Part shown: positions 1-7,863 of the stretch, piece by piece
How the letters are laid out: each line of letters starts with the position of its first letter
How positions within the stretch are numbered: the stretch's first letter is position 1
Origin: Saprospiraceae bacterium
Lineage (GTDB): Bacteria > Bacteroidota > Bacteroidia > Chitinophagales > Saprospiraceae
Direction: 5' to 3'
Assembly (NCBI GenBank): GCA_028285545.1
Contig: JANQPA010000044.1
Coordinates: forward strand, 22,096-86,095
Length of the DNA: 64,000 bases
Translations under genes and position numbers: made by a program
The notes under the pieces: generated by a model
Told to the model about the DNA's origin: nothing
The model's database searches: none
Seen by the model: only the letters and a program-made list of their open reading frames with translations

Positions 1-1
1 C

Positions 2-907
2 CTATTTTTTAACACTGCAAAAGCTCAAGAAAAATTTAACTCCTCTATGGAAGATTGGACCTACCCATACGAAGTTCACAAAATTGCATTAAATGATAGT
101 TTAGGCATAGCATATGTAGATGAAGGCCAGGGAGGTAAAACCCTTCTTTTTATCCATGGATTAGGATCTAATCTAAAAGCATGGCATAAAAATATAGAGG
201 TTCTCAAAAAACATTATCGCTGTATAGCTCTTGATTTACCCGGGTATGGAAAATCCGCAAAAGAAGATTTTTCATTTAGTATGAGTTTTTTTGCAGAATC
301 AATACGGACATTTATTGATTCTTTGAAATTACAAAATGTAGTTCTAATTGGCCACTCCATGGGTGGGCAAATAGCGCTACATACCCTATTGCAAAAACGC
401 GATAACATTGAAAAGCTAGTCCTAATAGCACCAGCAGGCTTTGAAACCTTTACTGAGAAAGAAAAACTTTGGTTTCAGACTGTATTTACATCCGCAGTGA
501 TTAAAGCCAGTACAGAATCTCAGATTGTAAACAATTTCAAAATTAATTTTCATAAGATGCCAGCAGATGCTCAGTTTATGATTGAGGATCGACTAACTAT
601 GCGTCAAGCAAAAGAATATGATAATTATTGTAAGATGATTCCCAAATGTGTTATGGGCATGTTGAAGGAGCCCGTATTTAATCTATTGTCCAATATCGAA
701 TTGCCTGTGAAAATTATATTCGGTGAAAATGACCTACTCATTCCAAATAGAATCTTGCATCCAACCTTAAAGACAGTCGATATAGCAGAAGCAGGCCAAA
801 AAATGCTGCTAAATAGTCAATTGCTTATGATTCCAGAAGCAGGCCATTTTGTCCAGTGGGAAAAAGCAAATCAAATCAATGAATACATTTTGAATTTTTT
901 GAAATAA
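2..907 (+). CDS. Exported alpha/beta hydrolase (5' end outside window)
   Basis: This is an alpha/beta-hydrolase-fold enzyme, probably an esterase or lipase-like hydrolase acting outside the cytoplasm. The nucleophile elbow is G-H-S-M-G-G, an oxyanion segment H-G-L-G-S precedes it, the acid is probably the Asp of FGENDLLIP, and the His is in EAGHFVQW near the C-terminus. The first ATG in the window is at 47, but the frame stays open to the left edge. The 15 codons before that ATG read as the end of a signal peptide (LFFNTAKAQEKFNSS, with an AKA-Q cleavage-like site), so the real start lies upstream and the protein is exported. About 300 residues are visible, normal for the family. It lies 315 nt before the TonB receptor/symporter/acyl-CoA ligase run on the same strand and could supply the acid that those genes import, which is an inference. 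Confidence 0.85.
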   Translation, partial: LFFNTAKAQEKFNSSMEDWTYPYEVHKIALNDSLGIAYVDEGQGGKTLLFIHGLGSNLKAWHKNIEVLKKHYRCIALDLPGYGKSAKEDFSFSMSFFAESIRTFIDSLKLQNVVLIGHSMGGQIALHTLLQKRDNIEKLVLIAPAGFETFTEKEKLWFQTVFTSAVIKASTESQIVNNFKINFHKMPADAQFMIEDRLTMRQAKEYDNYCKMIPKCVMGMLKEPVFNLLSNIELPVKIIFGENDLLIPNRILHPTLKTVDIAEAGQKMLLNSQLLMIPEAGHFVQWEKANQINEYILNFLK

Positions 908-1222
908 TCCAATCAATTCAGTGTTTGATTTCCATTATGCAAATGAAATTAGGGTTGAAATGGAGAAATTCACATGGATGAGTCCACAGCCTAATTTGAA
1001 ATAGCAAACCATTGATAATCAATACATTTAAAACCTAGTTTTTCTTGAAAATTCAAAAAAGTCCACACTTTATAAATCAATTTTCGTTCGGTCATTTCTT
1101 TTTCTTCCCAATATATTCGTCTCATCGGAATAATGATTTGCAATTGACAAGTTTTGGCAAATTGAATTGTTTCATTCCTCCAAAAAATCAAATTATTTTC
1201 TAAAATGTAAAACCTATTTCTT
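908..1222. other. Intergenic region, no supported gene
   Basis: This AT-rich stretch of 315 nt separates the hydrolase from the TonB-dependent receptor. The minus strand carries a 66-codon open frame (991-1191) with many Trp, Lys and Ile codons, which I do not recognise. I saw no hairpin followed by a T-run and no clear TAnnTTTG promoter element. It must contain the promoter of the receptor operon unless that operon is co-transcribed with the hydrolase. Confidence 0.4.
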
Positions 1223-3697
1223 GTGAAAAAAATAATTACTCTCCTGATTTTTAGCTTTGCAAGCTATGCTCTTATCGCACAGACTGGAACGCTTTCTGGT
1301 AAGGTTTTAGGCAGTGATGGAGAAGCACTTTTGGGTGCAAGCGTACAGATTAAAGGCGGTTCAAAGGGCGCCATTACGGATATAGATGGACGATACTCTT
1401 TAGAACTAGAAGCAGGTACCTATACCATGATTGTTAGTTACATTGGATATGCTGACTCAGAAAACACTGTTAGTATAAATGCTGGTCAGAATAGCACCCT
1501 TGATTTTACTTTATCCTTAGGTACTGCTTTGGATGTAGTGGTAGTATCTGGATCAAAGAAACCTGAAAAATTAACAGAGAGTCCGGCAACTATCGAAACC
1601 ATCCACGCACGAGAGATTGAGGAATATGCCGGTAACCCTGGAGAACTTTTAGCCCGTCAAAAAGGTATCGATTACTTTCGAGCAGGTATTGCTACTCCAG
1701 CTTTTAATATAAGAGGATTCAACTCTAACTTTAACTCAAAAAATCTACAGGTTACCGACGGTCGGTTTTCCACTCTTATTGCCACTGGCCTGCCACTCGG
1801 CCCCTTAAACACGACTATCAAAGAAGATATTGAAAGAGTAGAGGTTATATTGGGTCCCAATGCTACCCTATATGGCCCCAATGCTCATAATGGTTTGATG
1901 AATACGATTACCAAAGATCCTCGCACCTCTGCAGGGACTACGATTGCCATCAATCCTGGAGTGAGTGGAGATGGAGATGCCTTTTTCTCAGGGCGTATTC
2001 GCCATGCTCAGGTGCTGAGTGATAAATTTGCTTTTAAAGTCATGGGCGAATATACCACGGCTACTGAATTTGATTTTTCTGATTCCGTATTTATTGACAG
2101 AGTTGGAGCACTTGATACCCTTGGCAACCCCGTACCAGATGGTATTAAAGAAGGATATAATGAATTTGAGTTAGACAATGATGTTAATTTTATTAGAGCC
2201 GAAGCAGGCCTTTATTTTAGTCCTTCTAAAGATCTGGATATCATTTTCAATACTGGATATAGCAATAGCACCTACCTCTCTCCTACCAATGTAGGTCGAA
2301 ATCAAATTAAAGATTGGTCTATCAATTATTACCAATTGAGATTTTCTGGAAAAAACTGGTTTGCGCAGGCCTATTACACCTTGAGTAAAACCGACAGCAC
2401 TTATGCCATCGATCAAAGAACCAAAAATTATTATGCAGCCATAGATGCAGATGTACCTCCTGCCATTGCTCGCCAAAGTTCTTATGGAAATGGAGCGATT
2501 TTCCAAGATGACTCCCAGCGTTTAAATGCAGAAGCGCAATACAATAATACTTTTGGAAGATTGTCCCTAGTGACAGGTTTGCAATATCAAATGGATCAAG
2601 CCAATAGTTTGGGGACTTACCTCTTGGATGGTGGTGGCTCAATTGATATCAGTCAAATTGGAGGATATGCTCACCTAACTTACGAATTTGGAGATGGCTG
2701 GCGTGTATTAGCTGCTGCCCGAGCTGACGATCATGAGGTTTACGGTTTTAACTTTGTGCCAAAATTTGGTCTGCTAAAAGTTGGTAAATCTGGAACCTGG
2801 CGATTGACTTACGGTCAGGGAATAGCAGCACCTACCATTTTGAATATGTACGGAGATTTGTTTGCTGGCTTGATTTTGGGTAATGCGGAAGGTTTTACTC
2901 TGGCAGACGGATCTAAGGTAGAAAAGCAAAAGGTTGAAAAATTGCAAACCTTCGAACTGGGTTATCGCGGACAGGTGGTTCAGAATAAACTGTTTATTGA
3001 TGCCAATGCCTATTTCAATAATTCCAAAGATTTTTTGAGCCCTTTAACCATCATCGGAGTGGCAAGTCAGCGTGGGGATCAGGCCATTGACCAGGTTCAA
3101 TCAGGATTTGGGATATGGGGAGGCTTAGTAGGAACCTACATAAATTTTGGAGAAGTAAACACCTTTGGTTTTGATATAGGAGCTACCTATTATTTCACTC
3201 CTCAGTTTAGTGGCACTTTTAATTATTCCTACTTCGATTATTCTGTTGATGAGGAAAATATGGAAAATGACTTCAATAATGACGGAGTGGTTAATTTTCT
3301 TGATATTTTGGTAAATGCACCTAATCACAAAATGAGTCTGGGTTTAAATTATAGTGGTGAAAAGTGGTTCGGAAGTTTATTTACGCGATGGGTAGAAGAA
3401 TACGATTATTTTTCCAGCTTCCAAATAGCTTCACAAACCCATGAAGAACTGACTTATCGAGGGGTGCCTATTGTCGAAAATGCAAGAAGCGCAGATACTT
3501 ATAACTATGGGCCATTAGGAGGTTTCGTAACCATGGATTTAAGTATTGGGCATCGAATAAATGACATATTCACTATTTCAGCTGCTGCAAGCAATCTGTT
3601 CAATCAAGATCTAAGAGAGTTTACTGCTTCTGCTCCTACCCGTGGTTTATACACCATGGAATTGAGAATTAATTTGCCGGCTATTGGCAAGAAATAA
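1223..3697 (+). CDS. TonB-dependent outer-membrane receptor
   Basis: This is an outer-membrane active transporter of 824 residues energised by TonB-ExbBD. A signal peptide ending near ALIAQT is followed by a carboxypeptidase-regulatory-like beta-sandwich (about residues 22-95; GKVLGSDGEALLGASV, then ITDIDGRYSLE), a plug domain (about 110-230; IRGFNSNFNS, RVEVILGPNATLYG) and a long beta-barrel ending in an aromatic/hydrophobic strand (YTMELRINLPAIGKK). The best start is GTG at 1223, since the nearby upstream ATG at 1205 is out of frame and meets a stop at once. The plug and barrel are not those of a SusC protein, and no SusD follows. The next genes are a sodium symporter, a ketoacyl synthase-like enzyme and an acyl-CoA ligase, so the substrate may be an organic acid or its ester. 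That assignment is inference. Confidence 0.9.
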   Translation: MKKIITLLIFSFASYALIAQTGTLSGKVLGSDGEALLGASVQIKGGSKGAITDIDGRYSLELEAGTYTMIVSYIGYADSENTVSINAGQNSTLDFTLSLGTALDVVVVSGSKKPEKLTESPATIETIHAREIEEYAGNPGELLARQKGIDYFRAGIATPAFNIRGFNSNFNSKNLQVTDGRFSTLIATGLPLGPLNTTIKEDIERVEVILGPNATLYGPNAHNGLMNTITKDPRTSAGTTIAINPGVSGDGDAFFSGRIRHAQVLSDKFAFKVMGEYTTATEFDFSDSVFIDRVGALDTLGNPVPDGIKEGYNEFELDNDVNFIRAEAGLYFSPSKDLDIIFNTGYSNSTYLSPTNVGRNQIKDWSINYYQLRFSGKNWFAQAYYTLSKTDSTYAIDQRTKNYYAAIDADVPPAIARQSSYGNGAIFQDDSQRLNAEAQYNNTFGRLSLVTGLQYQMDQANSLGTYLLDGGGSIDISQIGGYAHLTYEFGDGWRVLAAARADDHEVYGFNFVPKFGLLKVGKSGTWRLTYGQGIAAPTILNMYGDLFAGLILGNAEGFTLADGSKVEKQKVEKLQTFELGYRGQVVQNKLFIDANAYFNNSKDFLSPLTIIGVASQRGDQAIDQVQSGFGIWGGLVGTYINFGEVNTFGFDIGATYYFTPQFSGTFNYSYFDYSVDEENMENDFNNDGVVNFLDILVNAPNHKMSLGLNYSGEKWFGSLFTRWVEEYDYFSSFQIASQTHEELTYRGVPIVENARSADTYNYGPLGGFVTMDLSIGHRINDIFTISAAASNLFNQDLREFTASAPTRGLYTMELRINLPAIGKK

Positions 3698-3720
3698 TAA
3701 ATTTTAATTGAGCAACGAAT

Positions 3721-5208
3721 ATGACACTTGCCTGGATACTTTTTTCGATCTATCTCCTTGGCACGGCCTACCTCGGTTGGCTGGGTCATCGAAAAACAGA
3801 TGGATTTGGCAGTTTTGCCATCGGCAATGGAGATCTATCTCCTATCCAGGTAGGTGTTACCCTGGCTGCAGCTACTGCTTCTGCTGCCACCTTTATCATA
3901 AATCCGGGATTCGTGTATGTAGATGGTTTGGCCGCATTTATGCACTTAGGTTTAGGGGTATACCTTGGTTTCGTTTTTATGCTGATTCTATTGTCCTTTC
4001 GTTTTCGTAGAATGGGAACCGAAATGAAAGCTCTTACTATTCCAGATTGGATAGGAAAGCGTTATAATTCTAAAAATTTCTCTCTTTATTTTGCCTTTAT
4101 TAACCTATTGACTTTTGCTTTCATAGTTCTGTTGGTTGGTGGTATTTCGATTGTAATGCAAAAACTATTGGGGGTATCAAATGTGGCAGCATTATTAATT
4201 ACCCTAATTTTTGTAACGGGCTATGTTTTGTTTGGGGGCACTTATGCTCATGTATTCACCAATATGTTTCAGGGTTTCCTGATGATTTTTGTCTCTTTAA
4301 TTGTGCTGTGGTCAGGTTTTAAATTGATGAATGAAACAGATGGTTTTTTTAGCTTGATTAAAAATACAGATCCAAATCTACTAAAACCGATTAACCCCAA
4401 CAGTAAGCTCTTTAATGACTGGTTTTCAACTTATTTTTCTGGTTTTTGTATAGGAGGGGCTCTTGTTTGTCAACCACATATACTGACAAAAGCATTATAT
4501 GTAAAAACAGATCGGGCAGTACGAAATTATATATTGGTCTTTAGTCTGGTCTTTTTTCTTTTCACCTTATTACTATTAGCTGGGTTTTGGGCGCACGGAA
4601 TTTTAAGCCCTGATCAATTAACGGACCCTGAGACTGGACTTTTCCGCCAGGACCTGGTTATGACGGTCTACCTTCAAAGTGTATTTCCCGACTGGTTATT
4701 TACAATTGTAAGTGTGGTTCTTTTGGCAGCTGCCATGTCTACACTTGATGGGCTTCTAGTAGGAATTTCGACCATAACAGCTAATGACTTGGTTTTAAAC
4801 CTAATAGATAGATTTGGGAGAAAAGAAATTTCCGAGAAAAGAAAAATGGAAATTGCTTTTAGGGTCAGTCATCTGGTATTAATCCTAATTGCCGTATTAA
4901 CTTTTTGGGTGACCTTAAATCCACCAAAATTATTGGGCATTTTTGGTCAAGTGGGTGTCTACGGTTTGGTTTTGGCGGCAGTTCCTCCCCTTTTGGCAGG
5001 GGTATTATTCGAAAAGGTAAGCCTCAGGCTGGTATGGTTGATGTCAATAGTAGGATTATTTATTCATTTCGGCTTGTTTTTTGGGGGCCATCAAATATTT
5101 CCCAACAGTACACTTGCATTTGGTAATCCGGGAGTAACTGCGGCAATAGGTTTGAGCATAAGTGTTTTGCCAAGTCTGATTATTCAATTACTGCTAAAAA
5201 GAAATTAA
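3721..5208 (+). CDS. Sodium:solute symporter (SSS/SLC5 family)
   Basis: This is an inner-membrane secondary transporter of 495 residues with about 13 hydrophobic segments and the LeuT-type organisation of the SSS family. Family-like stretches include the N-terminal YLLGTAYLGWLGHRKTDGF, the TM2-like segment GVTLAAATASAATFI, the IPDWIGKRYNSK loop and the AAAMSTLDGLLVGIST segment, which corresponds to the sodium-site helix. It resembles the pantothenate/acetate branch more than the sugar branch, so a small carboxylate is a reasonable guess, but the substrate cannot be read from sequence. It starts 23 nt after the receptor gene, and its stop overlaps the start of the next gene (TAATG), which indicates one operon. 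It would complete import by carrying across the inner membrane what the receptor brings into the periplasm. Confidence 0.88.
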   Translation: MTLAWILFSIYLLGTAYLGWLGHRKTDGFGSFAIGNGDLSPIQVGVTLAAATASAATFIINPGFVYVDGLAAFMHLGLGVYLGFVFMLILLSFRFRRMGTEMKALTIPDWIGKRYNSKNFSLYFAFINLLTFAFIVLLVGGISIVMQKLLGVSNVAALLITLIFVTGYVLFGGTYAHVFTNMFQGFLMIFVSLIVLWSGFKLMNETDGFFSLIKNTDPNLLKPINPNSKLFNDWFSTYFSGFCIGGALVCQPHILTKALYVKTDRAVRNYILVFSLVFFLFTLLLLAGFWAHGILSPDQLTDPETGLFRQDLVMTVYLQSVFPDWLFTIVSVVLLAAAMSTLDGLLVGISTITANDLVLNLIDRFGRKEISEKRKMEIAFRVSHLVLILIAVLTFWVTLNPPKLLGIFGQVGVYGLVLAAVPPLLAGVLFEKVSLRLVWLMSIVGLFIHFGLFFGGHQIFPNSTLAFGNPGVTAAIGLSISVLPSLIIQLLLKRN

Positions 5209-6197
5209 TGTCTAACGCTACAATAATATCCTGTGGAGCTTATGCTCCCAATCAAATTATTCCCAATAGTTATTTTAATGACCTCTTAGGAGAAGATGTA
5301 GATACCTGGTTAAGAGAGAAGGTCCAAATTTATGAGCGTCGTTGGTGTGCTAGTGATGAGAGTACAGCAGATTTAGCTGAAAATGCTGCAAAAATCACCT
5401 TGGAACGTGCTGGTATTGGAGCTGAAAAACTAAATTTAATTATTGTTTCTACAGACACTCCAGAGTATATTTCCCCTTCAACTGCCTCCATTGTTCAGCA
5501 CCGCCTGGGGGCAAAGAATGCAGGAACTTTTGATGTGAATACAGCCTGTGCAGGATTTGTAACCGCCCTAGATATTGGGGCCAAATATATACGTGCTGAT
5601 GAGAACTACCAGTACGTATTAATTATTGGAGCTTATGCTATGAGTAAATATTTAAATCTGCAGGACAAAAAAACAGTAACCCTGTTTGCAGATGGAGCAG
5701 GTGCAGTATTGTTAAAATCTGAAAAGCAAGGCAATGGAGGTTTTTTAGCAAGCGAATTGATCTCCAAAGGAGAATACAATAGTTGGATGGGAATTTACGG
5801 TGGAGGTACCAAAATCCCAGTGCAAGAAAAAGTATTAGAACAAAATGACCATCAGCTAAAATTTGTCCACAAATTTCCAAAAGAATTAAATCCTGCCACA
5901 TGGACACATATGGCCTTAAATTTATGCCAACAAATCAATTCAAGTATCTCTGATGTCAAACAATTCTTTATCACCCAAATTAATATTAATGCGATTTGGG
6001 AAACACTGGATCGATTGGGTGTAGAAAGAGAAATGGGACATACCATCATGCATCAGTATGGCTATACTGGGTCGGCCTGTATCCCAATGGCTTTTAATGA
6101 TGCTTGGGAAAAGGGTATGATAAAAAATGGAGATTTAGTATTTTTCATTGGTTCAGGAGGCGGTCTTTCTTTTGCTAGTGCTGCCTTTCGATTGTAA
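5208..6197 (+). CDS. FabH-like ketoacyl synthase lacking catalytic His and Asn
   Basis: This thiolase-fold protein of 329 residues belongs to the 3-oxoacyl-ACP synthase III (KAS III) group. The nucleophile region DVNTACAGF is intact, with Cys114. In FabH the triad is completed by a His in a PHQAN-like motif and an Asn in a GNTSAAS-like motif 30 residues later. Here these read ITQININ (Thr256, codon 5973-5975) and YGYTGSAC (Tyr286, codon 6063-6065), with the same 30-residue spacing. The C-terminal GSGGGLSFASAAFRL is typical. Without His and Asn, decarboxylative condensation with malonyl-ACP is unlikely. Acyl transfer, hydrolysis or non-decarboxylative condensation through the Cys remains possible. 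The start overlaps the symporter stop, and an acyl-CoA ligase follows after 25 nt, suggesting that the ligase supplies its acyl-thioester. Confidence 0.85.
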   Translation: MSNATIISCGAYAPNQIIPNSYFNDLLGEDVDTWLREKVQIYERRWCASDESTADLAENAAKITLERAGIGAEKLNLIIVSTDTPEYISPSTASIVQHRLGAKNAGTFDVNTACAGFVTALDIGAKYIRADENYQYVLIIGAYAMSKYLNLQDKKTVTLFADGAGAVLLKSEKQGNGGFLASELISKGEYNSWMGIYGGGTKIPVQEKVLEQNDHQLKFVHKFPKELNPATWTHMALNLCQQINSSISDVKQFFITQININAIWETLDRLGVEREMGHTIMHQYGYTGSACIPMAFNDAWEKGMIKNGDLVFFIGSGGGLSFASAAFRL

Positions 6198-6222
6198 TTT
6201 GAATTAAAAATTAAAACAAGGT

Positions 6223-7746
6223 TTGATAAATCAATTCGATTGGGCTGCCAAATGGGCTAATTACAGTCCTCAAAAAATAGCTTTTAAGGAATATGAAACA
6301 AAGCGCCAGCTTTCCTTTGAAGAACTAAATAATTTAGGTAATAAACTGAGCCAATATTTATTTGATTCCTTTAATATTAAGAAGGGAGATCGAATTGCCG
6401 TCCTTGCAGAAAATTGCCTGGAATATCTGTTGTTGTTTGTGACTGCTCAAAAAACCGGATTTATTTTAGTCCCACTAAACTATAGATTGGCCAATTCGGA
6501 AATTGAATATCTAATCCAAAACTCTAAGCCTAAGCTTGTTATTGCGGAGTCAAAATTTACTCTGAAAATTGAAAATTTCATTTCTTCAGAGAAAGGAATT
6601 TCATACCTACCCATGAGCAATTTGATGGACTTATCGAAGGATTACCCGGTAAAGGCAAGTTCTAGCCGTATTTTGATCCAAGAAAATGACCCAATTTTTA
6701 TCCTATACACTTCTGGGACTACCGGGTTTCCTAAAGGGGCACTTTATACCCATAAAATGCTTTTTTGGAACAGCATAAATACTGCCATGTCATTAGTGGT
6801 TAATTCCAATAGCAGGACTGTAAATTGCATGCCTCCCTTTCACACCGGTGGCTGGAATGTTTTGACTACCCCATTTTTTCATCATGGAGGATATACTTGT
6901 CTGACTAAAACATTTGATGCTTCCAATATTCTGCATTTAATAGAAAAGGAAAAGGCCAGCATTTTCATGGGTGTCCCTACTATGCTCAAGATGTTGGCAG
7001 ACTTATCTGAATTTGAAAAAGCGGACCTAAGCTCCTTGCTTTACGTAATAGTGGGTGGAGAGCCAATGCCCCTTCCCTTAATCGATATCTGGCATCAAAA
7101 AGGAGTACCTATTCGTCAAGGATTCGGGATGACTGAGGTAGGTCCTAATTTAACCTCTCTACATCAGGATGATGCTGTTCACAAAATGGGCTCTATCGGA
7201 AGGCCCAATTTTTATGTAGATATAAAAATAGTGGATGAATCTGGACAGGAAGTTGTAGATGATCAAGCAGGTGAATTACTCCTCAGGGGCCCTATGGTCA
7301 CTCCTGGATATTGGCAAAATGAAGAGGCAAGCAGGTCTTCATTTTTAGAGGGCTGGTTTAAAACCGGAGACAGGGTATTTAGAGATGCCGATGGCTATTT
7401 ATTTGTGGTAGACAGAATTAAAAATATGTACATCTCTGGTGGAGAGAATGTTTATCCTGCTGAAATTGAACGAATATTACTAAGCCATCCCAAGGTAAAT
7501 GAAGCAGCAGTCGTAGCAATGCCAGATAAAAAATGGGGAGAATCAGGTTGTGCTTTTATTGTCTTAAATCAAAAAGTCTCGGAAAAGATCCTATTAGATT
7601 TTTGCCGTTCCAAACTGGCCAAATTCAAAGTACCCAAATCGTTTGTCTTTCTGGAAGCACTCCCCAAAAATGACACTGGAAAAATTGATCGTAAAGCTTT
7701 GAAAGATAGAGTACATACAAGTCAGAGACATTTCGAGACAAATTGA
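6223..7746 (+). CDS. AMP-dependent acyl-CoA synthetase/ligase
   Basis: This ANL-superfamily adenylating enzyme has 507 residues, the usual length for a medium- or long-chain, or aromatic, acyl-CoA ligase. The P-loop-like A3 motif is YTSGTTGFPKGA, followed by A5 (GFGMTEVGP), A7 (GWFKTGD), the hinge region (VVDRIKNMYISGGENVYPAEIE) and the A10 catalytic Lys in NDTGKIDRKAL. It activates a carboxylic acid as acyl-AMP and transfers it to CoA. The likely start is TTG at 6223, preceded by AAGG, because no in-frame ATG lies near the conserved N-terminus. It is the last gene of the receptor/symporter/ketoacyl synthase-like run. Its stop codon (TGA 7744-7746) sits inside the left arm of a long perfect palindrome. 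The substrate is unknown. Confidence 0.88.
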   Translation: MINQFDWAAKWANYSPQKIAFKEYETKRQLSFEELNNLGNKLSQYLFDSFNIKKGDRIAVLAENCLEYLLLFVTAQKTGFILVPLNYRLANSEIEYLIQNSKPKLVIAESKFTLKIENFISSEKGISYLPMSNLMDLSKDYPVKASSSRILIQENDPIFILYTSGTTGFPKGALYTHKMLFWNSINTAMSLVVNSNSRTVNCMPPFHTGGWNVLTTPFFHHGGYTCLTKTFDASNILHLIEKEKASIFMGVPTMLKMLADLSEFEKADLSSLLYVIVGGEPMPLPLIDIWHQKGVPIRQGFGMTEVGPNLTSLHQDDAVHKMGSIGRPNFYVDIKIVDESGQEVVDDQAGELLLRGPMVTPGYWQNEEASRSSFLEGWFKTGDRVFRDADGYLFVVDRIKNMYISGGENVYPAEIERILLSHPKVNEAAVVAMPDKKWGESGCAFIVLNQKVSEKILLDFCRSKLAKFKVPKSFVFLEALPKNDTGKIDRKALKDRVHTSQRHFETN

Positions 7747-7787
7747 GATATATGGAGACAATTTGTCTCCATATATCTCAATTTGTC
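7737..7787. terminator. Perfect 51-nt palindrome at the end of the acyl-CoA ligase operon
   Basis: Positions 7737-7761 and 7763-7787 are perfect reverse complements (25 bp) around a single unpaired base at 7762. The left arm contains the stop codon of the upstream gene. The palindrome separates convergent genes: the ligase (+) and the amidase (-, ending at 7864). It may act as a two-way terminator or an mRNA-stabilising hairpin, although no T-run follows on the + strand. Confidence 0.6.
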
Positions 7788-7863
7788 CCTAATTATCTCC
7801 CATTTTTCCTTGATCAAGAATGAAATACCCTAAGATTTTCAAGGTGAATCAAACTATCTGATC

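Noticed and set aside
991..1191. 66-codon minus-strand frame in the gap before the TonB receptor
   Set aside because: No family likeness, strongly AT-driven composition and no promoter or ribosome site. Kept only as a note in the intergenic entry.
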